Part shown: positions 1 to 5,868 of the stretch, one piece after another
How the letters are laid out: every line of letters starts with the position of its first letter
How positions within the stretch are numbered: the stretch's first letter is position 1
NCBI GenBank assembly: GCA_019894765.1
Contig: JAGXNT010000044.1
Span: forward strand, 1 to 11,927
Direction: 5' to 3'
Origin: Candidatus Heimdallarchaeota archaeon
GTDB taxonomy: Archaea > Asgardarchaeota > Heimdallarchaeia > JABLTI01
DNA length: 11,927 nt
Notes under the pieces: generated by a model
Told to the model about the DNA's origin: nothing
The model's input: the letters and a program-made list of their open reading frames with translations, nothing else
Databases searched by the model: none
Program-made: the position numbers and the translations under genes

Positions 1-871
1 AGGGTGTATTGTAATCATATCTACCAACAATGAAATACACAGGTACAGAAAATTTCCGAGCATCTTTGACTAGATCAATTTTTTCGATAATCTCCACCCA
101 TAATGATTTGATAGTAAAAACTGTTCCTTGAAAGTAACCTAAACTATCTCTTAAAGTGTATTCAGGGGCTTTTAGCATTTCTTTGATTATTGGCCACATC
201 GATGTTTGGTTATGAACTGCTCCTCCGAATTTTGCCATCCACTTTCTTTGTCTATTTAGTTGTTGAATTTCATTATAGTATGGTGGTTGTAGTTTCAAAA
301 GTTGCTTGACTGCCTTTTTATTCCCTCTTTTTTTCGCTTCATCCAAGGTGAACTGAAGTGAAACTTTTTCATTATCAATAAGATTTGTTAATTGTCCGAT
401 ACTTACAAAGGCTGAAAATAATTCAGGATATCTTTGCACTAAGAGAACACCTAAAGCACTCCCCCAGGAATGACCAACGAGAACAATTTTCTTTTTCTTG
501 AAACGATCCATTAGAAATAGCACTAATTCATGAGCTTCTGAGACAAATTGTTCAATATTCATACTTTCTTTGGGTATCTTTCTGGAAAATGATTTTCCTG
601 CTCCTCTTTGATCCCAGTTTACAAACAAGAAATGTTCTTCTAATTTCCGTTCGTATTTATGAGCAAAACCCATCTCTGCTGAACCTGGTCCTCCATGTAG
701 AAATAGGAGAAGTGGGTTTTCTACGCTATGACTTCTAATTAAAATCCATTGCTTTATTCCCCCAAGTGTTATTTCCTCAAGTGAAGCAATACTTGTTGGA
801 ATAACCTCTCCTTTGTCATCTTTAATTTTCGGTGTTTTACCGCGAAACAATCTTACCAAAGAAAAAACCAC
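1..871 (-). CDS. Alpha/beta hydrolase, prolyl iminopeptidase-like (S33 type), C-terminus beyond the window
   Basis: Read on the minus strand from a GTG at 871, the frame stays open for 290 codons to the left edge, so the C-terminus is missing. The protein has the oxyanion motif HGGPG (residues 59-63), DQRGAG (87-92), the nucleophile elbow GHSWGS with Ser135, and GRYDYNTP at the very end with Asp286 as the likely acid of the triad. The catalytic His should lie just outside the window. HGGPG plus DQRGAG is typical of proline iminopeptidases and related S33 hydrolases. Substrate is not predictable, and an esterase or epoxide-hydrolase role is also possible. There is no signal peptide, so it is probably cytoplasmic. 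GTG 871 was chosen because an in-frame TAA lies two codons upstream and the first in-frame ATG found falls after HGGPG. In-frame TTG codons at 859 and 850 are alternatives. It lies 61 nt downstream of the phosphotransferase gene and may be co-transcribed with it. Confidence 0.85.
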   Translation of the reverse strand, partial: MVFSLVRLFRGKTPKIKDDKGEVIPTSIASLEEITLGGIKQWILIRSHSVENPLLLFLHGGPGSAEMGFAHKYERKLEEHFLFVNWDQRGAGKSFSRKIPKESMNIEQFVSEAHELVLFLMDRFKKKKIVLVGHSWGSALGVLLVQRYPELFSAFVSIGQLTNLIDNEKVSLQFTLDEAKKRGNKKAVKQLLKLQPPYYNEIQQLNRQRKWMAKFGGAVHNQTSMWPIIKEMLKAPEYTLRDSLGYFQGTVFTIKSLWVEIIEKIDLVKDARKFSVPVYFIVGRYDYNTP

Positions 872-902
872 TTTTTAGTGTTCTGCAATCTTCACTAAAA
901 AG
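871..902. repeat. Perfect 10-bp inverted repeat at the hydrolase start
   Basis: CTTTTTAGTG at 871-880 is matched exactly by CACTAAAAAG at 893-902, with a 12-nt spacer. The arm nearest the hydrolase includes the first base of its GTG start codon. It could be an operator. It could also be an RNA hairpin in the short gap between the phosphotransferase stop and the hydrolase start, where it would occlude initiation. On the minus strand the second arm is followed by TGGTTTTTTC, so a termination or attenuation role for the upstream gene is possible too. The repeat itself is certain; its function is inference. Confidence 0.6.
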
Positions 903-932
903 GTTCTTTAATTCTCTATTTACTACTTCTTG

Positions 933-2420
933 TTATACAATTTCTTCGGTTTTTGGAAAGATTCCTTTATCAGCTCTTCGGAGATGATATATTGCTCTAC
1001 TTGTGTAAATTAGACTAGTTATCGTTGCATGTGTCAACATTGAGATTATAAGATATTGTTTCCATGGTAAGAGTAAGAATATCAAGAAATGGATTGTATA
1101 AGTGTTTCTTCTTCCGTCTATTCTCCTGAACATTCTGTCTAACCTCCCACTATCAGCCAAAGAAACTCTCATCACATTATAATATTGCATTGAAACATGT
1201 CTATTGAATGTGTCCACTATTAAGAAAGCAATAATTAAGATAATCCATGGAATAAGTTTTTGCTCTGTAATATTCAAACAATACCACATTGCTGCAAAAT
1301 AAACTGTTTGTTCGTAAAGCTGATCAAAGCTGTGTTCTAGATGTCCAAGTAATGTTAATTTATCTCTTATCCGGGCAAGTTTCCCATCGACTCCATCCAG
1401 AATGTTGACTCCCACTAGGCCAATAAATGCTAACCAGGGAAGTGCTCTTGCGAGCATTAAGTGACTCGTTACTAAGTATGGGGAAGCTATGAAGCATCCT
1501 GCTACAATAAATGCTAGAATATTTACTATAACTGTTATTTGATTTGGTGTAAGCGGTCCATTTGCAATTAGATATACAGTCAAGTTCTCAAGTGGTCGAT
1601 TAAAGTACCATGCAATGAAATCTAGTGTTCCTTTTTGCGTTTGCTTCACTAACAACCATTTTGCTTTGGAGAGTTCTTTTCTCCCTCTTACTATACTATA
1701 GCTAATAGGTAATTCCCTTCTCATAGATGTGATATAGGTAGGTATTTTCGATAACTGTATTATCTTGTGAGGTTCTTTTAGACCAATTGCGAATAAGGTT
1801 TCAAATGGATTAGTTAATTCATTCTTCCCTGTTTCTTTTTCTAATTGTTTAAAAATGGCATTTTTTCCTTTTATCATTCCAATAATTGGTAGAAACTCAT
1901 TAAAAATAAGGTGTTGTTGTTTTTCCTTTAAAATCTCTTCTCTATCCTCTTGAATAAATGCAATTTCCTTTCCTTTCTCTTCTTTAGTTCTTTGTTTATT
2001 ACTGAGCATGTTTTCAGAAAGATATTCTATTATTCTTTTATCGTACAACCATTCTCCTGAAAGACTCAAAATTAGATCAGTGGAGTTATTCTTTTCTCTC
2101 TCGTCTAAGTAATTTACTAATTCCTTAGGAATAATGAAATCAAATTTTAATCCACTTTCCGGCCATTGTTTTTTCATTAATTCATTCTTGATAGATTCCA
2201 AGAATTCTTTTTCTTTGGAGATAAATACTATCTCTAAGAATCCATTTTCCTTTAGCAGTAATAATTGTCGATCCATCAGTGATAATCTTGCCAGTTTTTT
2301 TTGGAGATAAAGTGGTTGTTGGTTTCCTTTAATTGAAATAATATTGTTTTTTGAAAACCAAATCAAAGCTATTTTTCCTTTTTTTTTGTTTTCCGAATCT
2401 TCAAATGCTTTCTTACTCAT
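933..2420 (-). CDS. Membrane CDP-alcohol phosphotransferase with a degenerate N-terminal nucleotidyltransferase-like domain
   Basis: 495 aa. Residues about 15-265 keep the outline of a sugar-phosphate nucleotidyltransferase (a hydrophobic first strand, LARLSLMDRQ, NGFLEIVFIS, DLILSLSGEWLYD) but lack the glycine-rich GxGxRxxP loop, and where an active enzyme has GDH it reads SGEW. This half is probably catalytically dead. After the linker (FNRPLENL, 273-280, and LTPNQITVI, 290-298) comes a CDP-alcohol phosphotransferase domain with about six membrane helices (near 292-316, 323-341, 370-384, 387-404, 440-452, 454-474). Its motif starts canonically, DGVDGKLAR at 342-350, but continues G359-HLEHSFD366 instead of GxxxDxxxD. 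Such enzymes transfer a phospho-alcohol from CDP with release of CMP, making polar lipids or inositol-phosphate compounds in the membrane. Only 14 nt separate it from the upstream nucleotidyltransferase, so the two likely act in sequence. The ATG at 2420 is the start; a weak GTGAG lies upstream. The alcohol substrate is unknown. Confidence 0.88.
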   Translation of the reverse strand: MSKKAFEDSENKKKGKIALIWFSKNNIISIKGNQQPLYLQKKLARLSLMDRQLLLLKENGFLEIVFISKEKEFLESIKNELMKKQWPESGLKFDFIIPKELVNYLDEREKNNSTDLILSLSGEWLYDKRIIEYLSENMLSNKQRTKEEKGKEIAFIQEDREEILKEKQQHLIFNEFLPIIGMIKGKNAIFKQLEKETGKNELTNPFETLFAIGLKEPHKIIQLSKIPTYITSMRRELPISYSIVRGRKELSKAKWLLVKQTQKGTLDFIAWYFNRPLENLTVYLIANGPLTPNQITVIVNILAFIVAGCFIASPYLVTSHLMLARALPWLAFIGLVGVNILDGVDGKLARIRDKLTLLGHLEHSFDQLYEQTVYFAAMWYCLNITEQKLIPWIILIIAFLIVDTFNRHVSMQYYNVMRVSLADSGRLDRMFRRIDGRRNTYTIHFLIFLLLPWKQYLIISMLTHATITSLIYTSRAIYHLRRADKGIFPKTEEIV

Positions 2421-2434
2421 TTATCTCACTCGAG

Positions 2435-3220
2435 TTATTTTGTTGTTATATCTTCCAATAAACTCAATGCAACTGTATAGTCATAGATGTTGTCTATGTC
2501 CACCCATTCTTGTTCTGTAGTATCGCAATATCTTACAATTAATCCTTTTTCAATAGTCTTTCTTACAACATCTGTCCAACCAAAAACTACTTCCTTCTCA
2601 TCTAACTTGTCAATTAGTTGCACTATTTTGGTTCTGAGGATAAATACTCCCATATCAATTCTATTAAACTGATTAATTTCTTTTCCAATATTGACTACAT
2701 TTCCTTTTTTATCTCCCATTATCTTAGTTGCTTCTTCAACATCAACATAAATGCTGTCTAAATTGGGATCAGTTGCGATTATTATATCGTCATCACTTTT
2801 CCTTTCGTAGCACATGTGCTTAATCAAGTTATGAGAGTAGAGATGATCTCCCATTGAGAGCATAACTTGATCCCCAAGATTCTCTTCGAGGACTTTTCTT
2901 AATCCTAAATAACCACTATAACCGTTCCCTCGAGACACATGATCGTTTAATTTAAGATGGAAATTTATTTCCTTATCAGGGTATTTCTTTCGATACTTTC
3001 TATGCAATTGCTCCAAACGTTTTTGCATTGTTTTCCCTTTATGTCCAATCACGAAAACAAATTCTTCGAAATCATTCCATAGGTAATTCTCTATAAGATA
3101 GCTTATTATGGGTCTCCCTCTAATTAGAACCAATGGTTTTGGACAGTAATTTGTTGCCGGTTTTAACCTATTTCCCTTTCCAGCACATAGTATAATTACA
3201 CATTTAGGTTGATGAATAAT
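2435..3220 (-). CDS. Sugar-phosphate/inositol-phosphate-type nucleotidyltransferase, probable ATT start
   Basis: About 261 aa if started at ATT 3220. The reading frame carries the complete signature of the family: CVIILCAGKGNRLKP (residues 7-21), PKPLV (27-31), RGNGYS (97-102), GDHLY (124-128), DVEEATKI, RIDMGVF (188-194) and WVDID (239-243). GDH, NGYS and EATK resemble the cytidylyltransferase half of archaeal inositol-1-phosphate cytidylyltransferase/DIPP synthase enzymes, so CTP activation of a phosphorylated alcohol is the best guess. No signal or membrane segment is present, so it should be cytoplasmic. The first conventional in-frame start, TTG at 3133, would delete the nucleotide-binding loop and the catalytic Arg/Lys region, so it cannot be right. 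Upstream, an in-frame TAG at 3221-3223 is followed directly by ATT ATT, six nt behind GGAG. The first gene of a pair with the membrane phosphotransferase 14 nt downstream. Family assignment is firm; substrate is inferred. Confidence 0.87.
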   Translation of the reverse strand: MIHQPKCVIILCAGKGNRLKPATNYCPKPLVLIRGRPIISYLIENYLWNDFEEFVFVIGHKGKTMQKRLEQLHRKYRKKYPDKEINFHLKLNDHVSRGNGYSGYLGLRKVLEENLGDQVMLSMGDHLYSHNLIKHMCYERKSDDDIIIATDPNLDSIYVDVEEATKIMGDKKGNVVNIGKEINQFNRIDMGVFILRTKIVQLIDKLDEKEVVFGWTDVVRKTIEKGLIVRYCDTTEQEWVDIDNIYDYTVALSLLEDITTK

Positions 3221-3226
3221 CTAAAT

Positions 3227-3232
3227 CTCCTT
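3227..3232 (-). promoter_or_regulatory. Shine-Dalgarno sequence that sets an ATT start
   Basis: The minus strand reads AAGGAG here, followed by ATTTAG and then ATT ATT at 3220-3215. GGAG lies 6 nt before the first ATT, an ideal spacing. There is no ATG, GTG or TTG in frame between the TAG at 3221 and the glycine-rich loop. The site therefore supports initiation at ATT, or marks a start codon lost by mutation or misread. Confidence 0.6.
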
Positions 3233-3286
3233 TTTATTGGTGTGCTACAGCCGCATTAAAAACCGTTACAAATACCAACCTATTTC

Positions 3287-3295
3287 TAAATTAAA
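3287..3295 (-). promoter_or_regulatory. Candidate TATA box for the nucleotidyltransferase/phosphotransferase genes
   Basis: The minus strand carries TTTAATTTA preceded by AGAAG. Transcription starting about 26 nt downstream would give a leader of about 45 nt that contains the Shine-Dalgarno sequence at 3227-3232. The rest of the 189-nt gap (3221-3409) shows only a 12-bp palindrome CATTAATTAATG at 3378-3389 and a purine-rich minus-strand stretch (about 3343-3377). I see no gene or RNA in it. Confidence 0.3.
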
Positions 3296-3409
3296 CTTCT
3301 CAATTGGAATATTAATCTTCTGCCACTACCGACAAAAATAACTCCCATTTATTTTCCTATCTTTTCCCTTCTTCTACCATTAATTAATGATAAATAATCT
3401 AAGCACTAT

Positions 3410-4435
3410 TTATTCTTCTTCTATTGTTTTGCTTCTTCGTTTTCTAGTTTGAACGAAAATATATCCGCCTAATAAAATCGGTGTAAATACTACGAATATC
3501 AAGATTCTTCCCTTGAAGATGCCTGGGATTTTAGTAGTAACTACATGTATAGGATCATTTAACGGATAATTATCTTTACTCTTCGCTAAGCCTCTAATGT
3601 TATACGAACCAATTCCCCACCAATCTGACCAGTAGTTTCCGGTATTTTCTCCATCATCCCATTCATTACCAATACCGTCATCTAAGGCTTGTTTCTTTCC
3701 ATCTGGATTATTATTCGCAAAAGTATTGTGATGTATGCTGTTTTCTTTTGTCCATCTGTTCTCATAGAAAGCCGGAATGGTTACACCATACCCGGTGTTA
3801 TTTTCTAATAAATTGAACATAACAGAACAATTCACAGTAGGAAAGGTTGCATTCGTTGTTTTGAGTACAATTCCTAAGTTATTGTTTCTTACTGTATTGT
3901 TTTCTATCAAAACATCTCGAGTATTTATTACGAGTAATGATTCATTATTGCCCCAGAAATCATTATATCGAATAACAATACCTGCGGTGAATTTTGTACA
4001 CAATCCGATTTCACTGTTCTTACAGGTGTTGTTCTTGAAGGAAAGAGTTCCTGGATCGTTGAATTCCACTTTCAAAGCAGTATTACTAGCAGCGATACTG
4101 TTGTTTTGAACAACCACGTGTTTAGTGGTATTTACAATTAGTATGCCAAATAGTTTGATAGTATCAAAGGTATAGTTCTCGATTCTGAAGGGATCATTAA
4201 TTGTTCCATTCCCGGGAAACGCATAACTTAGAAAGTCATCATCAGAGTTGATGAATATCTCCGCGTCTGAAGGATTAAATTCCTCTTGTTGGATTAATTG
4301 AATATTATTTTGATTTGTTGCTCCATCAACCTCCACTTCAGAATTAAATTGTGTTGCTGATACTTGTAGTAGAACTAGAATAAGAATCCCTAGTAACTCA
4401 GATTTCTTCCTCTTCATTTTAATCACAATTTTCAT
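3410..4435 (-). CDS. NosD-like right-handed beta-helix surface protein, membrane anchored
   Basis: 341 aa. A basic N-terminus and hydrophobic stretch (about 13-27) form a signal peptide. Residues 58-90 carry the entry module I-F-I-N-S-D-D-D-F and FPGNGTINDPFRIENY, which commonly precedes beta-helix domains in archaeal surface proteins. Residues 95-245 hold short repeats built around N-N-x-[IV/T] turns (VVVQNNSI, LSFKNNTC, VLIENNTV, SIHHNTF), the pattern of a parallel beta-helix of the NosD/CASH type. Residues 257-291 contain the recurring terminal motif NEWDDGENTGNYWSDW...DNYPL. A C-terminal helix (311-328) followed by RKRRSK anchors it with the tail in the cytoplasm. About ten N-x-S/T sequons suggest glycosylation. 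The role is probably carbohydrate binding or cell-surface structure; no catalytic residues are recognisable. The second Met (residue 7) is an alternative start. It is divergent from the TIGR04076/TatD operon. Confidence 0.85.
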   Translation of the reverse strand: MKIVIKMKRKKSELLGILILVLLQVSATQFNSEVEVDGATNQNNIQLIQQEEFNPSDAEIFINSDDDFLSYAFPGNGTINDPFRIENYTFDTIKLFGILIVNTTKHVVVQNNSIAASNTALKVEFNDPGTLSFKNNTCKNSEIGLCTKFTAGIVIRYNDFWGNNESLLVINTRDVLIENNTVRNNNLGIVLKTTNATFPTVNCSVMFNLLENNTGYGVTIPAFYENRWTKENSIHHNTFANNNPDGKKQALDDGIGNEWDDGENTGNYWSDWWGIGSYNIRGLAKSKDNYPLNDPIHVVTTKIPGIFKGRILIFVVFTPILLGGYIFVQTRKRRSKTIEEE

Positions 4436-4463
4436 CTATAGGGTTTGGGAGTGTTTACTCTAG

Positions 4464-4470
4464 TATTTAA
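4464..4470 (-). promoter_or_regulatory. Candidate TATA box of the beta-helix gene
   Basis: TTAAATA on the minus strand is centred about 32 nt from the ATG at 4435, and no Shine-Dalgarno sequence precedes that ATG. This fits a leaderless or nearly leaderless archaeal transcript. Confidence 0.35.
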
Positions 4471-4540
4471 TTTAGTATTTTTATCCATTTCCTTGATTTC
4501 ATCCATAAAATCCTTCTCCCAATTATCCTAAGTTTTGAGT

Positions 4541-4552
4541 GCATTTTTAAGA
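4541..4552 (+). promoter_or_regulatory. Candidate TATA element for the TIGR04076/TatD operon
   Basis: GCATTTTTAAGA lies about 50 nt upstream of the ATG at 4597. Initiation about 25 nt downstream would give a leader of some 20-25 nt containing GAGG at 4584-4587. The 161-nt gap 4436-4596 separates two divergent genes and has no other structure that I can see. Confidence 0.25.
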
Positions 4553-4596
4553 ATGTAAGAGAATTACTTGCAATTAATCTATTGAGGATTGAGAAA

Positions 4597-4920
4597 ATGG
4601 CTAGACATAGCGTAAAAATAACCGTAGTAAAACGTATAACTCCTGAACATGTTTTTGATGGGAATGTTCCCGTAAGAGCAAATGGTGAAAAGTACACTGT
4701 TTGCGGTGCGTTCAAAGATGGAGATGAATTCATTGTTGATAAAAGAGTTCGTTGTCCTGAAGGTTTTTGTTCCTATGCATGGAAAGATATCTTCTCTGAT
4801 GTGAGAGTTCTCTCTTTAGGTGGGGACCATGAACCTTGGGTAGATAAGCCTTTCATGTATTCCTGTTGCACCGATGGTATTCGTCCGGTTGTCTTCAAGT
4901 TGGAACAATTAGAGGATTAG
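4597..4920 (+). CDS. TIGR04076-family small cysteine-containing protein
   Basis: 107 aa, soluble. It starts with the beta-strand MARHSVKITVVKR, and has C36, C53 in RCPEGFCSYAW with C58, C90-C91, and the family's C-terminal signature SCCTDGIRPVVFKLE (89-103). This matches the TIGR04076 family of anaerobe and archaeal proteins, for which I know no established function. The cysteines could be redox-active or bind metal. The start was set at ATG 4597, because GAGG at 4584-4587 lies 9 nt before it and the TTG at 4582, also in frame, would include that Shine-Dalgarno sequence and add five residues foreign to the family. The length is typical. Its stop is 4 nt from the TatD-type gene, so the two form an operon. 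Confidence 0.85.
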   Translation: MARHSVKITVVKRITPEHVFDGNVPVRANGEKYTVCGAFKDGDEFIVDKRVRCPEGFCSYAWKDIFSDVRVLSLGGDHEPWVDKPFMYSCCTDGIRPVVFKLEQLED

Positions 4921-4924
4921 AACA

Positions 4925-5749
4925 GTGTATATTGACTCCCACTTCCACACTAACGTGTATTTGCGATTTGAAAATGCTCTTGAACCAGCGTTAGCTTTGT
5001 TGGATGAACATAAAATACTTCTTATCTCAAGTTCCACTGACCCTGTTTCTTACCAACAAACACTCGAGATTGCTATGAAAAGCAAGTATATTTTGCCTTG
5101 CTTTGGTATTCATCCACAAGTTGCACATGAATACTTGGATAAATTAGATGAGTTGGAAGACTTGTTTGATCAAGCAATCGCTTTTGGTGAGATTGGATTA
5201 GATCATTATTACTTGCAAGATGAATCCCAGTATCCAGCACAATATACTCTCTTAGAACACTTTTTCAGTAAAGCAAGAGATCAAAACATATTAGTCGTTC
5301 TCCACTTGGATGGAGCTGAAGAACAAGGGTACGAGTTGATCAAGAAATTTTCATTAACAAAAGTGATTATTCATGGTTACAAAGGGTCTCTCGAGACAAT
5401 GAAGAAATTGCTTGCCATTGGGTGTTATTTCTCTGTTGGTGGAAACATGATTCTAGATGCTTTCAGACAGGAAATGACGGAAGACGATTGGACCTTGTTT
5501 CAATCCATTATTAAAGTGATTCCTACTAATCGCTTACTAATCGAAACAGATGGTCCATGCAGAACGGAACCAAATCCTCCAGAAGGAGCACCAAGAAGCA
5601 TGCCCACGTATATTTTCGAAATGCTAACGAAGATTGCTACTATTCGAGAGACTTCGTCTGAGAAACTACTGGAGTCAACTAATGAAAATTTCAAGCGATT
5701 GATACAAAATGACGAATTTTTGAGGTCCTATGGGTCTTTAATTGTCTAA
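4925..5749 (+). CDS. TatD-family metal-dependent hydrolase
   Basis: 274 aa, a full-length amidohydrolase-type TIM barrel. All metal-ligand motifs are present: HFH (H6, H8), GIHP (61-64), GEIGLD with E89, H127 in VVLHLDGA, H150 in IIHGY, and ETDGP with D209. TatD proteins are Mg/Mn/Zn-dependent nucleases (3'-5' exonuclease on damaged or single-stranded DNA in studied bacterial and eukaryotic members) or related phosphoesterases. The H127 motif reads HLDGA where many TatD proteins have HxR, so the substrate may differ. It starts with GTG at 4925, 9 nt after GAGG (4912-4915) inside the preceding gene. No upstream in-frame ATG fits, and the HxH motif follows immediately. It is the second gene of the TIGR04076 operon. 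Cytoplasmic. Confidence 0.9.
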   Translation: MYIDSHFHTNVYLRFENALEPALALLDEHKILLISSSTDPVSYQQTLEIAMKSKYILPCFGIHPQVAHEYLDKLDELEDLFDQAIAFGEIGLDHYYLQDESQYPAQYTLLEHFFSKARDQNILVVLHLDGAEEQGYELIKKFSLTKVIIHGYKGSLETMKKLLAIGCYFSVGGNMILDAFRQEMTEDDWTLFQSIIKVIPTNRLLIETDGPCRTEPNPPEGAPRSMPTYIFEMLTKIATIRETSSEKLLESTNENFKRLIQNDEFLRSYGSLIV

Positions 5750-5774
5750 AAATACAAGAGTCAAAAGCAACCAA

Positions 5775-5796
5775 ATTTATTTTAACCCATTTTTCT
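5775..5796 (+). terminator. T-rich terminator region after the TatD gene
   Basis: About 27 nt after the TatD stop there are two T-rich stretches, ATTTATTTTAA and CATTTTTCT. Archaeal RNA polymerase terminates at such tracts. No stable stem is visible. Confidence 0.35.
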
Positions 5797-5828
5797 ATTA
5801 ATTAAGTGTATATCATCTTATCATGAGG

Positions 5829-5835
5829 TTTATAG
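5829..5835 (+). promoter_or_regulatory. Candidate TATA box of the propeller-protein operon
   Basis: TTTATAG lies about 37 nt before the ATG at 5869, giving a leader of about 10 nt (about 25 nt for the ATG at 5884). TGTATATC at 5807-5814 is a second candidate with a longer leader. Confidence 0.3.
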
Positions 5836-5868
5836 CTCAAGAATCTCTTAGTAAAACCTTGGCGGAAG

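Noticed and set aside
2435..3133. Truncated nucleotidyltransferase starting at TTG 3133, or a pseudogene
   Set aside because: The essential N-terminal motif is intact in the same frame upstream and has a good Shine-Dalgarno sequence. The gene looks whole, with an unusual start.
3378..3389. 12-bp palindrome CATTAATTAATG as an operator
   Set aside because: It is made almost only of A/T in an AT-rich gap, so it is easily due to chance, and it is not placed at a recognisable promoter.
3777..4109. Plus-strand open frame opposite the beta-helix gene
   Set aside because: It is antisense to a well-supported gene and has no family-like motif. Open frames opposite Asn-rich repeats arise easily.
4467..4733. 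Minus-strand open frame opposite the TIGR04076-type gene
   Set aside because: It covers the divergent promoter region and the antisense of a conserved gene, and its product has no recognisable features.
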